NCBI GenBank assembly: GCA_002104945.1
Contig: MCFH01000122.1
Span: 1-36,877, forward strand
Origin: Piromyces finnis
Taxonomy: Eukaryota; Neocallimastigomycota; Neocallimastigomycetes; Neocallimastigales; Neocallimastigaceae
DNA length: 36,877 bases
Direction of reading: 5' to 3'
Below the pieces are notes generated by a model. It worked only from the letters and a program-made list of their open reading frames with translations, ran no database searches and had not been told where the DNA came from. Shown piece after piece: positions 1 to 9,651 of the stretch. The translations under genes and the position numbers were made by a program. The number at the start of each line of letters is the position of its first letter. The stretch's first letter is position 1.

Positions 1-1263
1 CGCAATAATGTTTATATTATCATCACAAGCACCATAATTTGTTTGATTACCGTTTTCCTCTTGTATTTTTTGTTTATTATCTTTGGAATTACGCTTTTTT
101 CTCATAAATGGAATATTAGTAGAGAATCTTGCAGTACGACGAAGAAGTGAGCTTGGAACAGAAGCAGAACGACCTAAGCCTGAGGTATTATTATTCGAAG
201 TATTGTTATTACTATTACTTGTAGAAGCTTCTTCAATTTCTTCACATTCTAACCAATCAATTAAACCGGTGGAAGATGGGAAGAATTTCATCATATTGTT
301 AATTTCATCACTAATTTGCTTAGAGAATTCATCTAATTTCAAATCATTATCATCACCACCAAATGGATTTTCGATTTCTGAACTGATAGCTTCAATACCA
401 AAGAAAGTAAAAGAAGTTAATATAACAATAAGAACTGAGGCCCAGCCACAGTTTCTAATAATTTGTAATGGAAGAGTTAAAAGATATAAAGTCATGGCAT
501 GTTTAATGTGGATACCATAAACTAAAGGAATTGGAGTAGTTAAAATTCTTTCACAAGAAGTGAAATTATCGATGATACCATTAAGACTTGCGAATGAATT
601 ATTAATAATTGGAACAGGTAATCCCTTTTGTTGAAAAATATAACCTTCAATGTGATAAGCAATTTCTAATGGAAGCATTTTTAAAGCTTCAACGGAAGCA
701 ACAGTAATTAAAGAGTTGAAACGAGGAACATGCTTTACTAATTCGGATAAATCTTCATAATCCCAACCGTATTCACCTCTTAATGTATGACGAATTGAAA
801 TAACTAAAGCAATAATTAAACGCATTGCACCTTTTTTCAAATTTAATTTTTCATCCTTATTCTTGTCATTTTCATCAATATCTATACCGATCCAGATGTG
901 ACGAGAAAGATTACGGGCATGATTAAGGATATTTGCCCAATTCTTTCTACCTTCCCAAAAACGGTCATAGGCACTATTATTACGGAAAACTAATAATAAT
1001 GAAAGAACCAAACCTAAGTAAGTAACAAGAGAATGTGGGAAGAATATATGATTGATACTTGGGTGGTCTTTGAATTTATCGAATAAAATTTTTAAAACAA
1101 CGGTATAAATACCAAATATAAGAACTGGAATGTAAATTTTTGGAATTACTGAGCTTGAAAGCATTAAAATGTGTTTCCAACGTACATCACCATTTTTTGG
1201 AGGAATATATAATTTATTTGTCGTTTTACTTTCACTTTTTAATTTTGATGCTCTAGAATTCAT
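1..1263 (-). CDS. Bestrophin-family (UPF0187-type) chloride channel, C-terminus off the window
   Basis: One open frame of 421 codons runs from an ATG at 1263 (minus strand) to the left edge with no stop, so the 3' end is missing. The protein looks like a bestrophin/RFP-TM anion channel of the membrane. A short Lys/Ser-rich N-terminus precedes RWKHIL (28-33) and a first hydrophobic helix (about 39-60). A second helix leads into the family signature VFRNNSAYDRFWEGRKNW (92-109), where Arg, Asn, Tyr, Asp, Phe and Trp are the conserved positions. A late hydrophobic pair with FFGIEAISSEIENPFG ends near residue 300, matching the bestrophin motif in which an acidic cluster (GDDNDLKLDE) follows the last helix. 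After about 345 the chain becomes Ser/Asn-rich and then basic, as in cytoplasmic tails. No intron is needed. Family assignment is firm; ion selectivity and physiological role are inferred from the family. Confidence 0.92.
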   Translation of the reverse strand, partial: MNSRASKLKSESKTTNKLYIPPKNGDVRWKHILMLSSSVIPKIYIPVLIFGIYTVVLKILFDKFKDHPSINHIFFPHSLVTYLGLVLSLLLVFRNNSAYDRFWEGRKNWANILNHARNLSRHIWIGIDIDENDKNKDEKLNLKKGAMRLIIALVISIRHTLRGEYGWDYEDLSELVKHVPRFNSLITVASVEALKMLPLEIAYHIEGYIFQQKGLPVPIINNSFASLNGIIDNFTSCERILTTPIPLVYGIHIKHAMTLYLLTLPLQIIRNCGWASVLIVILTSFTFFGIEAISSEIENPFGGDDNDLKLDEFSKQISDEINNMMKFFPSSTGLIDWLECEEIEEASTSNSNNNTSNNNTSGLGRSASVPSSLLRRTARFSTNIPFMRKKRNSKDNKQKIQEENGNQTNYGACDDNINIIA

Positions 1264-3261
1264 TTTGAATTACTTTTGTTTTTTATTTTTTTTACAAATA
1301 AAGTTAATACATATATATAATTATCGTATTATATATATATATTTTCAAAAAATATATATATATAGTATAATAAAAATTAATAAAGTTGTTAGTATAAAAT
1401 TAAATTTTTTCATATCATCTTATTTTTTCTTTTTTTTTCTTATTACCTTTTTTTTTTATTTATTTTATTTTATGAGTAAAGTATATTAAAGTGTTTATTA
1501 ATTATATTTGAATGTTTTTATTGTTATATTTTTGATTTTAAATAATTTATACTTTAAATTATTTATTATTAAAAAAAAAAAATTTAAGTTTTATTATTCT
1601 TTTTAATTTAATAATAAATTTTTAAAATGTTTTTTTATTTAGAGTCAATAATATTATTTTGTTACTATTGATGTATTGAATATTTTTATTAATATTTTAT
1701 TGCTATTTTTTATTTTATTTTTTTTTTTATTTTTTTTTTTTTTTGTTTTGTTTTTTCTTTAATTTTACTTTTTTTTTTTTTTTTTGAAATTGAATTATTT
1801 TTTGTTTTTTATTTTTGTTTGCTTTTTGCTTTTTGCTTTTTTATTGTTCTGGTTTAAGTTTTAGTTTTTGCTTTTTGCTTTTTACTTTTTTTTGGTTTAA
1901 GTTTGCTTTAATTTTTTTTTTTTTTTTTTATTTTTTTTATAATTGTTTTAAGCGTCCAAACTTGTGTTTTTATATTTTTTTTTTTAAATTAATACAAAAA
2001 TGACAGAAAAAAAAAAATGACAGAATTTTTTAAAAGTAATAAAAATAATTATTTTACACATATATAAAAGTATATTCAAAATAAATATTACTTTATATAT
2101 TAATATATATTATAATAGAAAAGAACAACCAACCATTTTCATTTTTTATTACCACTTTTTAAAAAAAAGATATATTAGAAAATTTAAATTTGATGGAAAA
2201 ATTTTTACATAATTACATTTTACTTTTGATTGATGTGGCTTGTTAATATATTAATTAATATTATTTTTTATTTGTTAAAAACATACCTAAATAGAAAGAA
2301 TATAAAGAAGAATAAATAGGAAATAGTAAAGGATAGAATATGTTTGACGCTATATTAAATAAAAGATAATAGATGATACTACTTTCTGTTTATTGTGTGT
2401 TATTAAGCATTTTCTATTCTTCACTCTTCCTAAAGTAGGGTATTTTTCATATATTGGTTTAAAACAATACTAACTAATATAAATTTTATATGATTTAAAC
2501 TTTTAATTAATAGTTTCATAAATCTAAAATTTAATGTTGGTACATACAATAATATTTTTATACAATACGCCATGATTTTAATCTATAATGTAATACATCA
2601 ATTCAATAGATTAAACACAAAATTTTACAAAGATTGTAATACATTCCACAAATCCTAATTAAAATAAAATAATTTTTACTTTTAAAAATGTGGATATAAA
2701 AAAAAAAAAAACACCACCCACCACTTTTTAAAAGTAAAAACAAGGTATTATCAGACAAAAAGGGGTGTTTTTTTTTTTAAAAAAAAAAAGGATATTCTAT
2801 AATCAAGTCGATAATTTAAATCAACTTTAAAAATGTAATTAAAATGCAAATATATTTATTAAAATTAAGAAATTTTGTTAATTCTTATTAATAATTCTAC
2901 TAGTATTGTTAAAAAACCCATTACTAGAAATATAAAAGTTTTTTATAATAAAAACAAGCATAAATAAAACATAAAAGTTGAAAAAAACTCTTAAAATATT
3001 AAAAGGAAAATTAAAAAAATATTTTCTTTTTTTTTTTAATTACTTTCTTTTATTCATATTTACATAAAATATATATATATATATTTTAGTTATTTTACAT
3101 TGTGTATATTGAATATTTTTATTTTATATTTTATATTTGCATGATTCACTCTTATATTGGTTATTTATATTTTATATTTTTAATTTTTTCTATTTTATAG
3201 ATATATTAGTTTTTCTTTTATATATAAATTTATTTTCATTCTTTTTTTTTTTTATGTAATT
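1264..3261. other. AT-rich intergenic region with homopolymer and T-rich tracts
   Basis: About 2 kb between two minus-strand genes, presumably holding the bestrophin promoter. It consists of T/A homopolymers, a T-rich stretch with repeated GCTTTTT units (about 1815-1890), a TATATA run near 1330-1365 and an inverted repeat at 2701-2778. Short frames here are low-complexity Phe/Leu/Ile strings with no family resemblance. I see no gene or RNA. Confidence 0.6.
2701..2778. repeat. 15-bp perfect inverted repeat
   Basis: The left arm (2701-2715) is eleven A followed by CACC; the right arm (2764-2778) is GGTG followed by eleven T. The spacer is 48 bp and contains a smaller palindrome (ACTTTTTAAAAGT). 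The pair could form a hairpin or be the trace of a small element; no target duplication was recognised. Confidence 0.45.
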
Positions 3262-4842
3262 TTATTTTAAAATTTGTTTTTCTCGATCTAATAATCTTAA
3301 TACACCTTCGATAGCATCAACTTCAACTTCTTCACCATCTTGAACAATAGTGGTTACATTTTCAATACCAACAATGCATGGTTTGTTAAATTCTCTACTT
3401 ACAAGATCACCATGTTGTAACATACTTCCAACTTCTAATACAATACCATCACAATTTATAATCAATGGTGTCCATCCTGGATCTGTGGCTTTGGTTATTA
3501 AAATCTCCCCTGGATTAAATTCTTTTTCATCTACATTGTTCATAACTTTGACTTTTCCTCTTACTTTTCCAAAGGAAACAGAATCTCCAAGCAATTCATT
3601 TGGATTGTTGGTTTTCTTTTTTTCTGACGAAAATATTCTTCCTCGGGAATCAAATAGCACAGGTGTTCTTTTCCATAAACTAAATATTTCATTCATTTTA
3701 TTATCTTTCCTAATTTGTTCCTGTACTTTTTCCTTGGTATAATTATCAGGATTTTGTAAAATGGAATTTAAACTTGAAATAGTTAATTGATAAATATCGT
3801 TGGTATCATCAATTAAATTTTTTTCTAATAAAATTTTTACTCTACTTAAGATAAGTTCTTTTATTTTAGATAAAGCAAAGATTATATAGTATTTCGGAGA
3901 TTCTATATAATAAAATAAATTTACAACATATTTAAAAGGCCTCTTCAAATTCCCTGACAACTTTCTTGCTTTTTAACATACTTTTTAATCTTTTAAATAC
4001 TTCCAGTCTTTTTGCATTTGTTTCTTCATAATCTTTTATTGGATTATTATTTTCATCATACATTAATAATGAAGTATATATTTGATTAAGAATTGGTTTT
4101 GGATTCTCGTAATATCTATCACTTTTTATATCTAATTCACCCTCCCCTCTGAAACCATACTTTTTCATAAATATTTCATAGTCAACATAAAATACTTTTT
4201 GGAATTTTTTATTTATAAAATCTTGATAAAATTCTTCTTGACTCTTATTTTCATAAAGATGTCTGTCTAATGATTTTGTTAATTTATATAAATATTTTTA
4301 TTTCCGATACTGAAAAACCCTTTTCTAATTTATATTTATATACTCTAAAGTCTATACAAGATATAAATGATTTGAGAACGTATTCTTCCATTGATTTAAA
4401 CCTTATTCCTAAATAACTTTCATAATTTCCTGCAAAAGGAGCACCGCTCAAGTCTTCCTCAGGAGAAGAGGAACAAACCGTATATAATATATTATCATAA
4501 TCATTTGGAAATATGGTTTTAAGGCTTTGTTCAATATTTTTTTTATTTTCTTCGGTTAATGTTAAATTATTTAAACACCATTCCTTTATTTCATTTAAAA
4601 TTAAAGAACATTCATCTAAATTATTTTCATTTTTTAATAATTCAAGAAATTGTTTATATAATTCCGTATTTTTTATTTCATTTATCCATTCCTTAAAGAA
4701 ATTTACTGTGAGAACAATACCATTTGGGACATTTAAATTTAATGAATTTAATTTTATTAATGAATATCCTTTTCCTCCAACTTCAGATATTTGAGGAAGT
4801 TCTATTGAATTTAAAAAAAACTATTTTTTTACTTTCACACAT
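3262..4842 (-). pseudogene. PEP-synthase / rifampicin-phosphotransferase-like gene, broken
   Basis: Three minus-strand pieces in different frames match one enzyme family. Piece 1 (4842 to about 4300) starts MCESKK and has the ATP-binding N domain signatures VGGKGYSL, NVPNGIVLT and SSSPEEDLSGAPFAGNYESYLG. It needs a one-base change in the A8 run at 4813-4820 to join its start. Piece 2 (about 4280 to 3938) has KYGFRGEGELDIKSDRYYENP, the HRGxxElDI-type motif of the middle region. Piece 3 (3937 to 3262) holds the C-terminal swivelling phosphohistidine domain (GEILITKATDPGWTPLI, then SMLQHGDLVSREF with the catalytic-type His). Pieces 2 and 3 join if one base is removed from the A4 run at 3934-3937. 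Between pieces 1 and 2 roughly 260 residues of the family are absent. A C-terminal His domain fits the RPH-like arrangement better than classical PpsA. Two frameshifts plus a deletion argue for real decay, although the homopolymer shifts alone could be sequencing errors. Confidence 0.85.
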
Positions 4843-4907
4843 AATGAAATTGAAATTATTTTTATTTTTAAAAAAAGAAAATTGTAATTTTAAAATAAAT
4901 ATTCAAC

Positions 4908-4950
4908 TTTTTTATTTATTTATTTATTTATTTATTTACTTATTTATTTA
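4908..4950. repeat. TTTA microsatellite
   Basis: About ten tandem TTTA units, slightly imperfect at the right end, just upstream of the start of the broken PEP-synthase-like gene. Confidence 0.8.
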
Positions 4951-6618
4951 ATATTTATATTTTTACTATTATTTTAAATTGAAATTGATAATGAAATGGA
5001 CGAATAACCAATCATCAACTATAAAGAAATTAAAATTTTAAAATTCTATAATAATTAAAAAAAAAAAAAAAACCTGAGGAGTAATAATACGACATATTTA
5101 CATTTAATAATTATAATTATATATACTTTATATGACGACATATTTTTTCTTTCTTTCTTTTTATAAATTATAATTAGAATAAATATCAATAGTTTATGAA
5201 TTTAATTATAAAAACATTGTTTAATACAAAGATGAAAATTATTACTTTTAATATTTGGAACAGGACAAAATATATTGAAAGATTTAATATTAACTGTCTT
5301 CAAAAAAAAAATTTTAATATGAAAGATAGGTTTAAAGTGTAATTTAGCATTTTACCACTTTTTATCCATATTCACATTCTTCTTTGTATTGTATATACTC
5401 CCATTATGATATATATGATAAAGTATTTTATTTAAAAAAAACTTCAAAGTTTTATTAAACAATATTTTCAAGTTTATTTTAAATAATAGTTTATAAAATA
5501 CAAAGAGTTGATTCATAATGGAAATTTATACTATAAAATGTGACTAATTGTATTAATAAAATTATTGTTCATGAATATTCTTAAAATATGTAAATACTAA
5601 TACATCACCTCATCATTAAAAAATAATAATTAAAGTTTAATTACGAAATTACAAAAAAAAAAGATTATTTTTTAATTGTAAATTGTTTTTCTTTATATAT
5701 ATAAAATAAAACTTTATTTTTTGAAACATTTCTTAATAATCCTTTTCTTTTTTCAACTTTGATGTTATGAGTCATTTATTCCTTCTTTTAATATAAACTA
5801 TATTTTTACAATTTTATTATCAAATATTATTTAAATTAATACTAGATAATATCAATTTAAAAAATAAAATGAATATATAAAATTGATATTATTACTACTT
5901 ATAAAGGCAATGAAATATGTTCTAAATAGATATAAATAATTTTATTAATTAACATATACACTTACACGGACATATTTTTATTTTTAAATTAAAAAGTAAG
6001 AAAAAAAAACTGAATGTTTTATTTAATAAAGTTAGCTTTTTCATAATATATGATATATATATATTTTATTTTTTTTAATAGTTAAATTGCATATAACATT
6101 TAATTAATGCATAAATTTTAATTATTAATATTTAATAGTAATAATTAAAATTGACTAACTTTATATTTTAATCTTTAATTATTATTATTTTTATATATTA
6201 AATAATGAAATAAGAAATATTAAAGATAGGAATCAAAGATTTAAATATAAATAAATATACTAGTAATCTAATATCATTATAAAAAAAGTAAAGAAAAAAA
6301 GAATATATGAATTGATCATATTCTTTTTATTAATAAGAAGTCAAGTCTAAAAAAAAAAAAAAGGAAAATAATTAAATTTTTCATTTCTTTTAAATTTCCT
6401 TTTTTAGTTTTAATTAAATAAATTATTTTAAAATAAAAAATAAACTTTTTTTTTTTTTTTTTGATTATTTATTGGATGGTATAAATTGAAATTTAAATTG
6501 AAAATTTAATTAAAAAAATTAATTATACTTTTATAATTTGATTTTTATTTTAATTATTATTACTTTAATTATTATTTCGAAAGAATAGTTTAATAAATTG
6601 TAAAAAAAAAAAAAAAGA

Positions 6619-6630
6619 CTATATAAATAG
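6619..6630 (+). promoter_or_regulatory. Possible TATA box upstream of the ankyrin gene
   Basis: CTATATAAATAG stands just after a 15-base A run, about 165 bases before the ankyrin start codon. In DNA this AT-rich such a match may be chance. Confidence 0.25.
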
Positions 6631-6792
6631 ATGAAAGTACTTTAATTTAGATATAAAAAAAATAAAAAAAAGCAAACAAATTTAAATATATTATTAAATT
6701 TTAATTTTATATCCTTCATAGATATATATTTTTTCATTTAATATTTTATTTTTTATTTATCTAAATTAGTTAGAGGAAAGGTTTAAAAAAAA

Positions 6793-8463
6793 ATGTTCTT
6801 TAAGAAAAGTATATCTAGTGAAAGTCTTCTTCATTATGTTAAAAAGAATGAAAATTTAAAGGTTAGAGATTTAATAAAAAATTCTAATAAAAGAAAGTTT
6901 ATTGATTTAAATGAAAAAAACGAAGATGGTGACTCTCCACTTTTATGTGCTGTCCATGAAAATAATTTTGAAAATGTTAAACTATTGATAGAATTTTCCA
7001 ATAAACGTAATTTTATATTAGAATTAAATGAAAAAAATGAAAATGGGGACTATCCAATTTTAGCCGCCATTAATAATAATAATATTGAAATAGTAAAGTT
7101 ATTAATAGCATATGCCAATAGACATCATATTCTTATGGATTTCAATACAGACAATAAAAATGGGGATAATCCATTAGTTACGACAATTACAAAGAATAAT
7201 ATTGAAATTCTTCAATTATTAATGAAATATGCAGATGATCATGATATTGTATTGGAATTGAATAAAAAAGGAAGGAATAACATTTATCCTATTTTATTAT
7301 CAATCTTTCAAAATAATATTGAAATAACTAAAGTATTAATAGACTATGCTAATCGTCATGAATTGGAATTAGAATTGAATGAAAAGGATATTATTGGTAA
7401 CACACCTTTATTATTAGCTGCTTTTAATAACAATGATGACATTATTGAATTATTAATTAATTATGCAGAGAAGCATAATATTATTTTAGAAATAAATGAT
7501 AAAATAAAGGATAGTAATAGTCCATTATTATTTGCTATTATGGGAGATAATATTAGTATGGCAAAATTATTAATAGAATATGCTAATAAACATAATATTA
7601 CTATGGAATTGAATCATATGAATGAAAATAAATATCATTTCCTTTCATGTGCTATAATAAAAAATAATATTGAGTTAATAAAACTATTACTAGATTATGC
7701 CGATCAACATGATATTACCTTGGAATTAAATAAAAAAGATAAAAATGGTACATATCCGGCTCTTTTGGCCGCTATTAATAATAATATAGAAATGATAGTA
7801 TTATTAATAGATTATGCCAACAAACATCATATTATTTTAACTATTAATGAAAAAGAGAATAATGGAAATAGTCCACTTTTAGTCGCCGTTAATAATAATA
7901 ATATAGAAATGGTGAATGTATTAATAAAATATGCTAATAGTAATAATATCATTTTAGAATTAAATGAAAAAAATAATTCTGGTTATGATCCATTATTTAT
8001 TTCTACCCTAAATAATAATTTAAATATGACAAAATTACTCATAGACTATGCTGAAAAAAACAATCTTACTTTAAAATTAAATGACAAAGAAGACGACGGT
8101 AATTATCCATTATTATTGACCACAAATCATAATAATGTAGAGATAACTAAAGTATTAATAGATTATGCAAATAAACATCAAATTTTATTGGATTTAAATC
8201 AAAAAAATAATAGTGGTAATTACCCAATATTATTTGCAACCTCTCGACAAAACATTGATATGATTAAATTAATCATGGACTATGCCGATAAAAATAATAT
8301 TATTTTGGAATTAAACGAAAAAAATAATCAAGGTTTTAATCCATTAATGCATGCATATATGTGTGGTAGTGAGGATATAGATAAATTAATGTTTAACTAT
8401 GGTGAAAAGCATCAAACTAGCTTTAAAGGGTTTGAATACTTATTCCGAGTATTTATACAATAA
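6793..8463 (+). CDS. Ankyrin-repeat protein, 13 repeats of 39 residues
   Basis: Intronless 556-aa frame; the start ATG follows an A-rich leader (GGTTTAAAAAAAAA). After a 38-residue N-terminus with a degenerate half repeat, residues 39-545 are 13 tandem repeats, each exactly 39 residues, followed by an 11-residue tail. The consensus is roughly LNEKNxxGxxPLLxAIxNN, then xIExxKLLIDYAxKHxIxLE. The NGxxPLLxAxxxNNIExxKLLI core is the ankyrin helix-turn-helix, with the canonical T/SPL replaced by Y/S/N-P. The usual ankyrin unit is 33 residues; here six extra residues (AxKHxI-like) extend the second helix and the loop. No catalytic domain, signal peptide or membrane helix is visible, so a cytoplasmic protein-binding scaffold is the likely role. 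Strong Asn/Ile/Lys bias matches the AT-rich genome. The partner is unknown. Confidence 0.93.
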   Translation: MFFKKSISSESLLHYVKKNENLKVRDLIKNSNKRKFIDLNEKNEDGDSPLLCAVHENNFENVKLLIEFSNKRNFILELNEKNENGDYPILAAINNNNIEIVKLLIAYANRHHILMDFNTDNKNGDNPLVTTITKNNIEILQLLMKYADDHDIVLELNKKGRNNIYPILLSIFQNNIEITKVLIDYANRHELELELNEKDIIGNTPLLLAAFNNNDDIIELLINYAEKHNIILEINDKIKDSNSPLLFAIMGDNISMAKLLIEYANKHNITMELNHMNENKYHFLSCAIIKNNIELIKLLLDYADQHDITLELNKKDKNGTYPALLAAINNNIEMIVLLIDYANKHHIILTINEKENNGNSPLLVAVNNNNIEMVNVLIKYANSNNIILELNEKNNSGYDPLFISTLNNNLNMTKLLIDYAEKNNLTLKLNDKEDDGNYPLLLTTNHNNVEITKVLIDYANKHQILLDLNQKNNSGNYPILFATSRQNIDMIKLIMDYADKNNIILELNEKNNQGFNPLMHAYMCGSEDIDKLMFNYGEKHQTSFKGFEYLFRVFIQ

Positions 8464-9383
8464 ATTATATAAATTAAAAATATACCTATAATATATTAAA
8501 ACATATCATAATATATATCATTATTAAAATATATCATCAAAATATAAAAATAATAAAAGATAATAATAATAATAACACGATAATGAATAGTAATTATAAT
8601 TTTACTATTTAGTAAATAATGAATAATTAAACTTTGTCTTAATTATAAAATATTATTTCATTATTTATAAATATTATAAATATTATCATAAAAAATGTAA
8701 AAAAGTTAGTACAACTCATAAATTAATATTAATTCTATTACTATTAATAATAATCTTTGAATTTTTTATTTTTTTTAAAAAAAAAAAACTATAATATATT
8801 TTACAGATAAATTATAGTGGATTCCAATTCCAATTTTAATTTAAGATATAATTATATTCTTTTTTTTTTTTTTTTTTTTTTAAATACCTTTATAAAATTA
8901 ATTGATGAAAGATTCAAAATTAAATAAAGGAATTACAAAAAATAATCATTAAAAAATAACAATAACATCTTGTATTTATATTAATATAAATATGTTTACA
9001 TTTATTTTATAAATATATATATATTATATATAAATAGATAAAAATTTTAGTTGATAATGTTAACCTTGGATTAATTTAAATTCTATTATTATAACAACAG
9101 CAGCAATTAATTATGTTAATGACACTATGGAAATATATTTTTTTTTAAACAAAATTTTTATTTATGTTTTCTTTTTTGTTATTCGTTTTTTTTACTTTTT
9201 TTTTTTTTTACATTACTCTATATATTTATTACATTTTAATTATTTTATTATTATTTGAATATATAAAATATATTCCATATTTTATAAATCTAATTTCCTT
9301 TTTATATATATATATATATATTTAAAAAAGAAACTATTTATAAAAAGTATTACTTTTTTATTTATTTATTTTTGTTTATCATA

Positions 9384-9434
<51 letters not shown>

Positions 9435-9651
9435 TACTATTATTATTATTATTATTATTATTTATTATTATTATTTTTTTTTTTGCATTGTTTTTTTACG
9501 CTTTAATAAAAGATTTTGAAATAATAAAAAAATTTACCGATACAATAGCTTTTTTAAGTGTTAATTCACCAACAATATAAATTTAGTATATTGTTATATT
9601 TTTAGGATTACCTGAGATTTTTATTAACATGACTATTAATTAGTTTTACTT
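8464..9651. other. AT-rich intergenic region between convergent genes
   Basis: About 1.2 kb between the ends of the ankyrin gene and the MATH/SH3 gene. It contains T runs (about 8861-8881), a TATATA run near 9306-9321 and an ATT microsatellite. No gene was recognised. Confidence 0.6.
9387..9476. repeat. ATT trinucleotide microsatellite
   Basis: About 30 tandem ATT units with two ACT interruptions and one extra T, lying between convergent genes. Confidence 0.85.

Larger units (their letters stand above)
4843..6792. other. AT-rich intergenic region
   Basis: About 1.95 kb between the divergently oriented PEP-synthase-like relic and the ankyrin gene. It holds a TTTA tetranucleotide microsatellite (about 4908-4950) and many A or T runs. 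No coding frame of interest and no RNA gene were recognised. Confidence 0.6.

Noticed and set aside
83-520. Plus-strand 145-aa frame
   Set aside because: It is the reverse of the bestrophin gene, whose minus-strand frame carries the family motifs and is open to the window edge.
1169-2003. Phe/Leu/Ile-rich plus-strand frames
   Set aside because: Low-complexity translations of T-rich DNA, partly opposite the start of the bestrophin gene.
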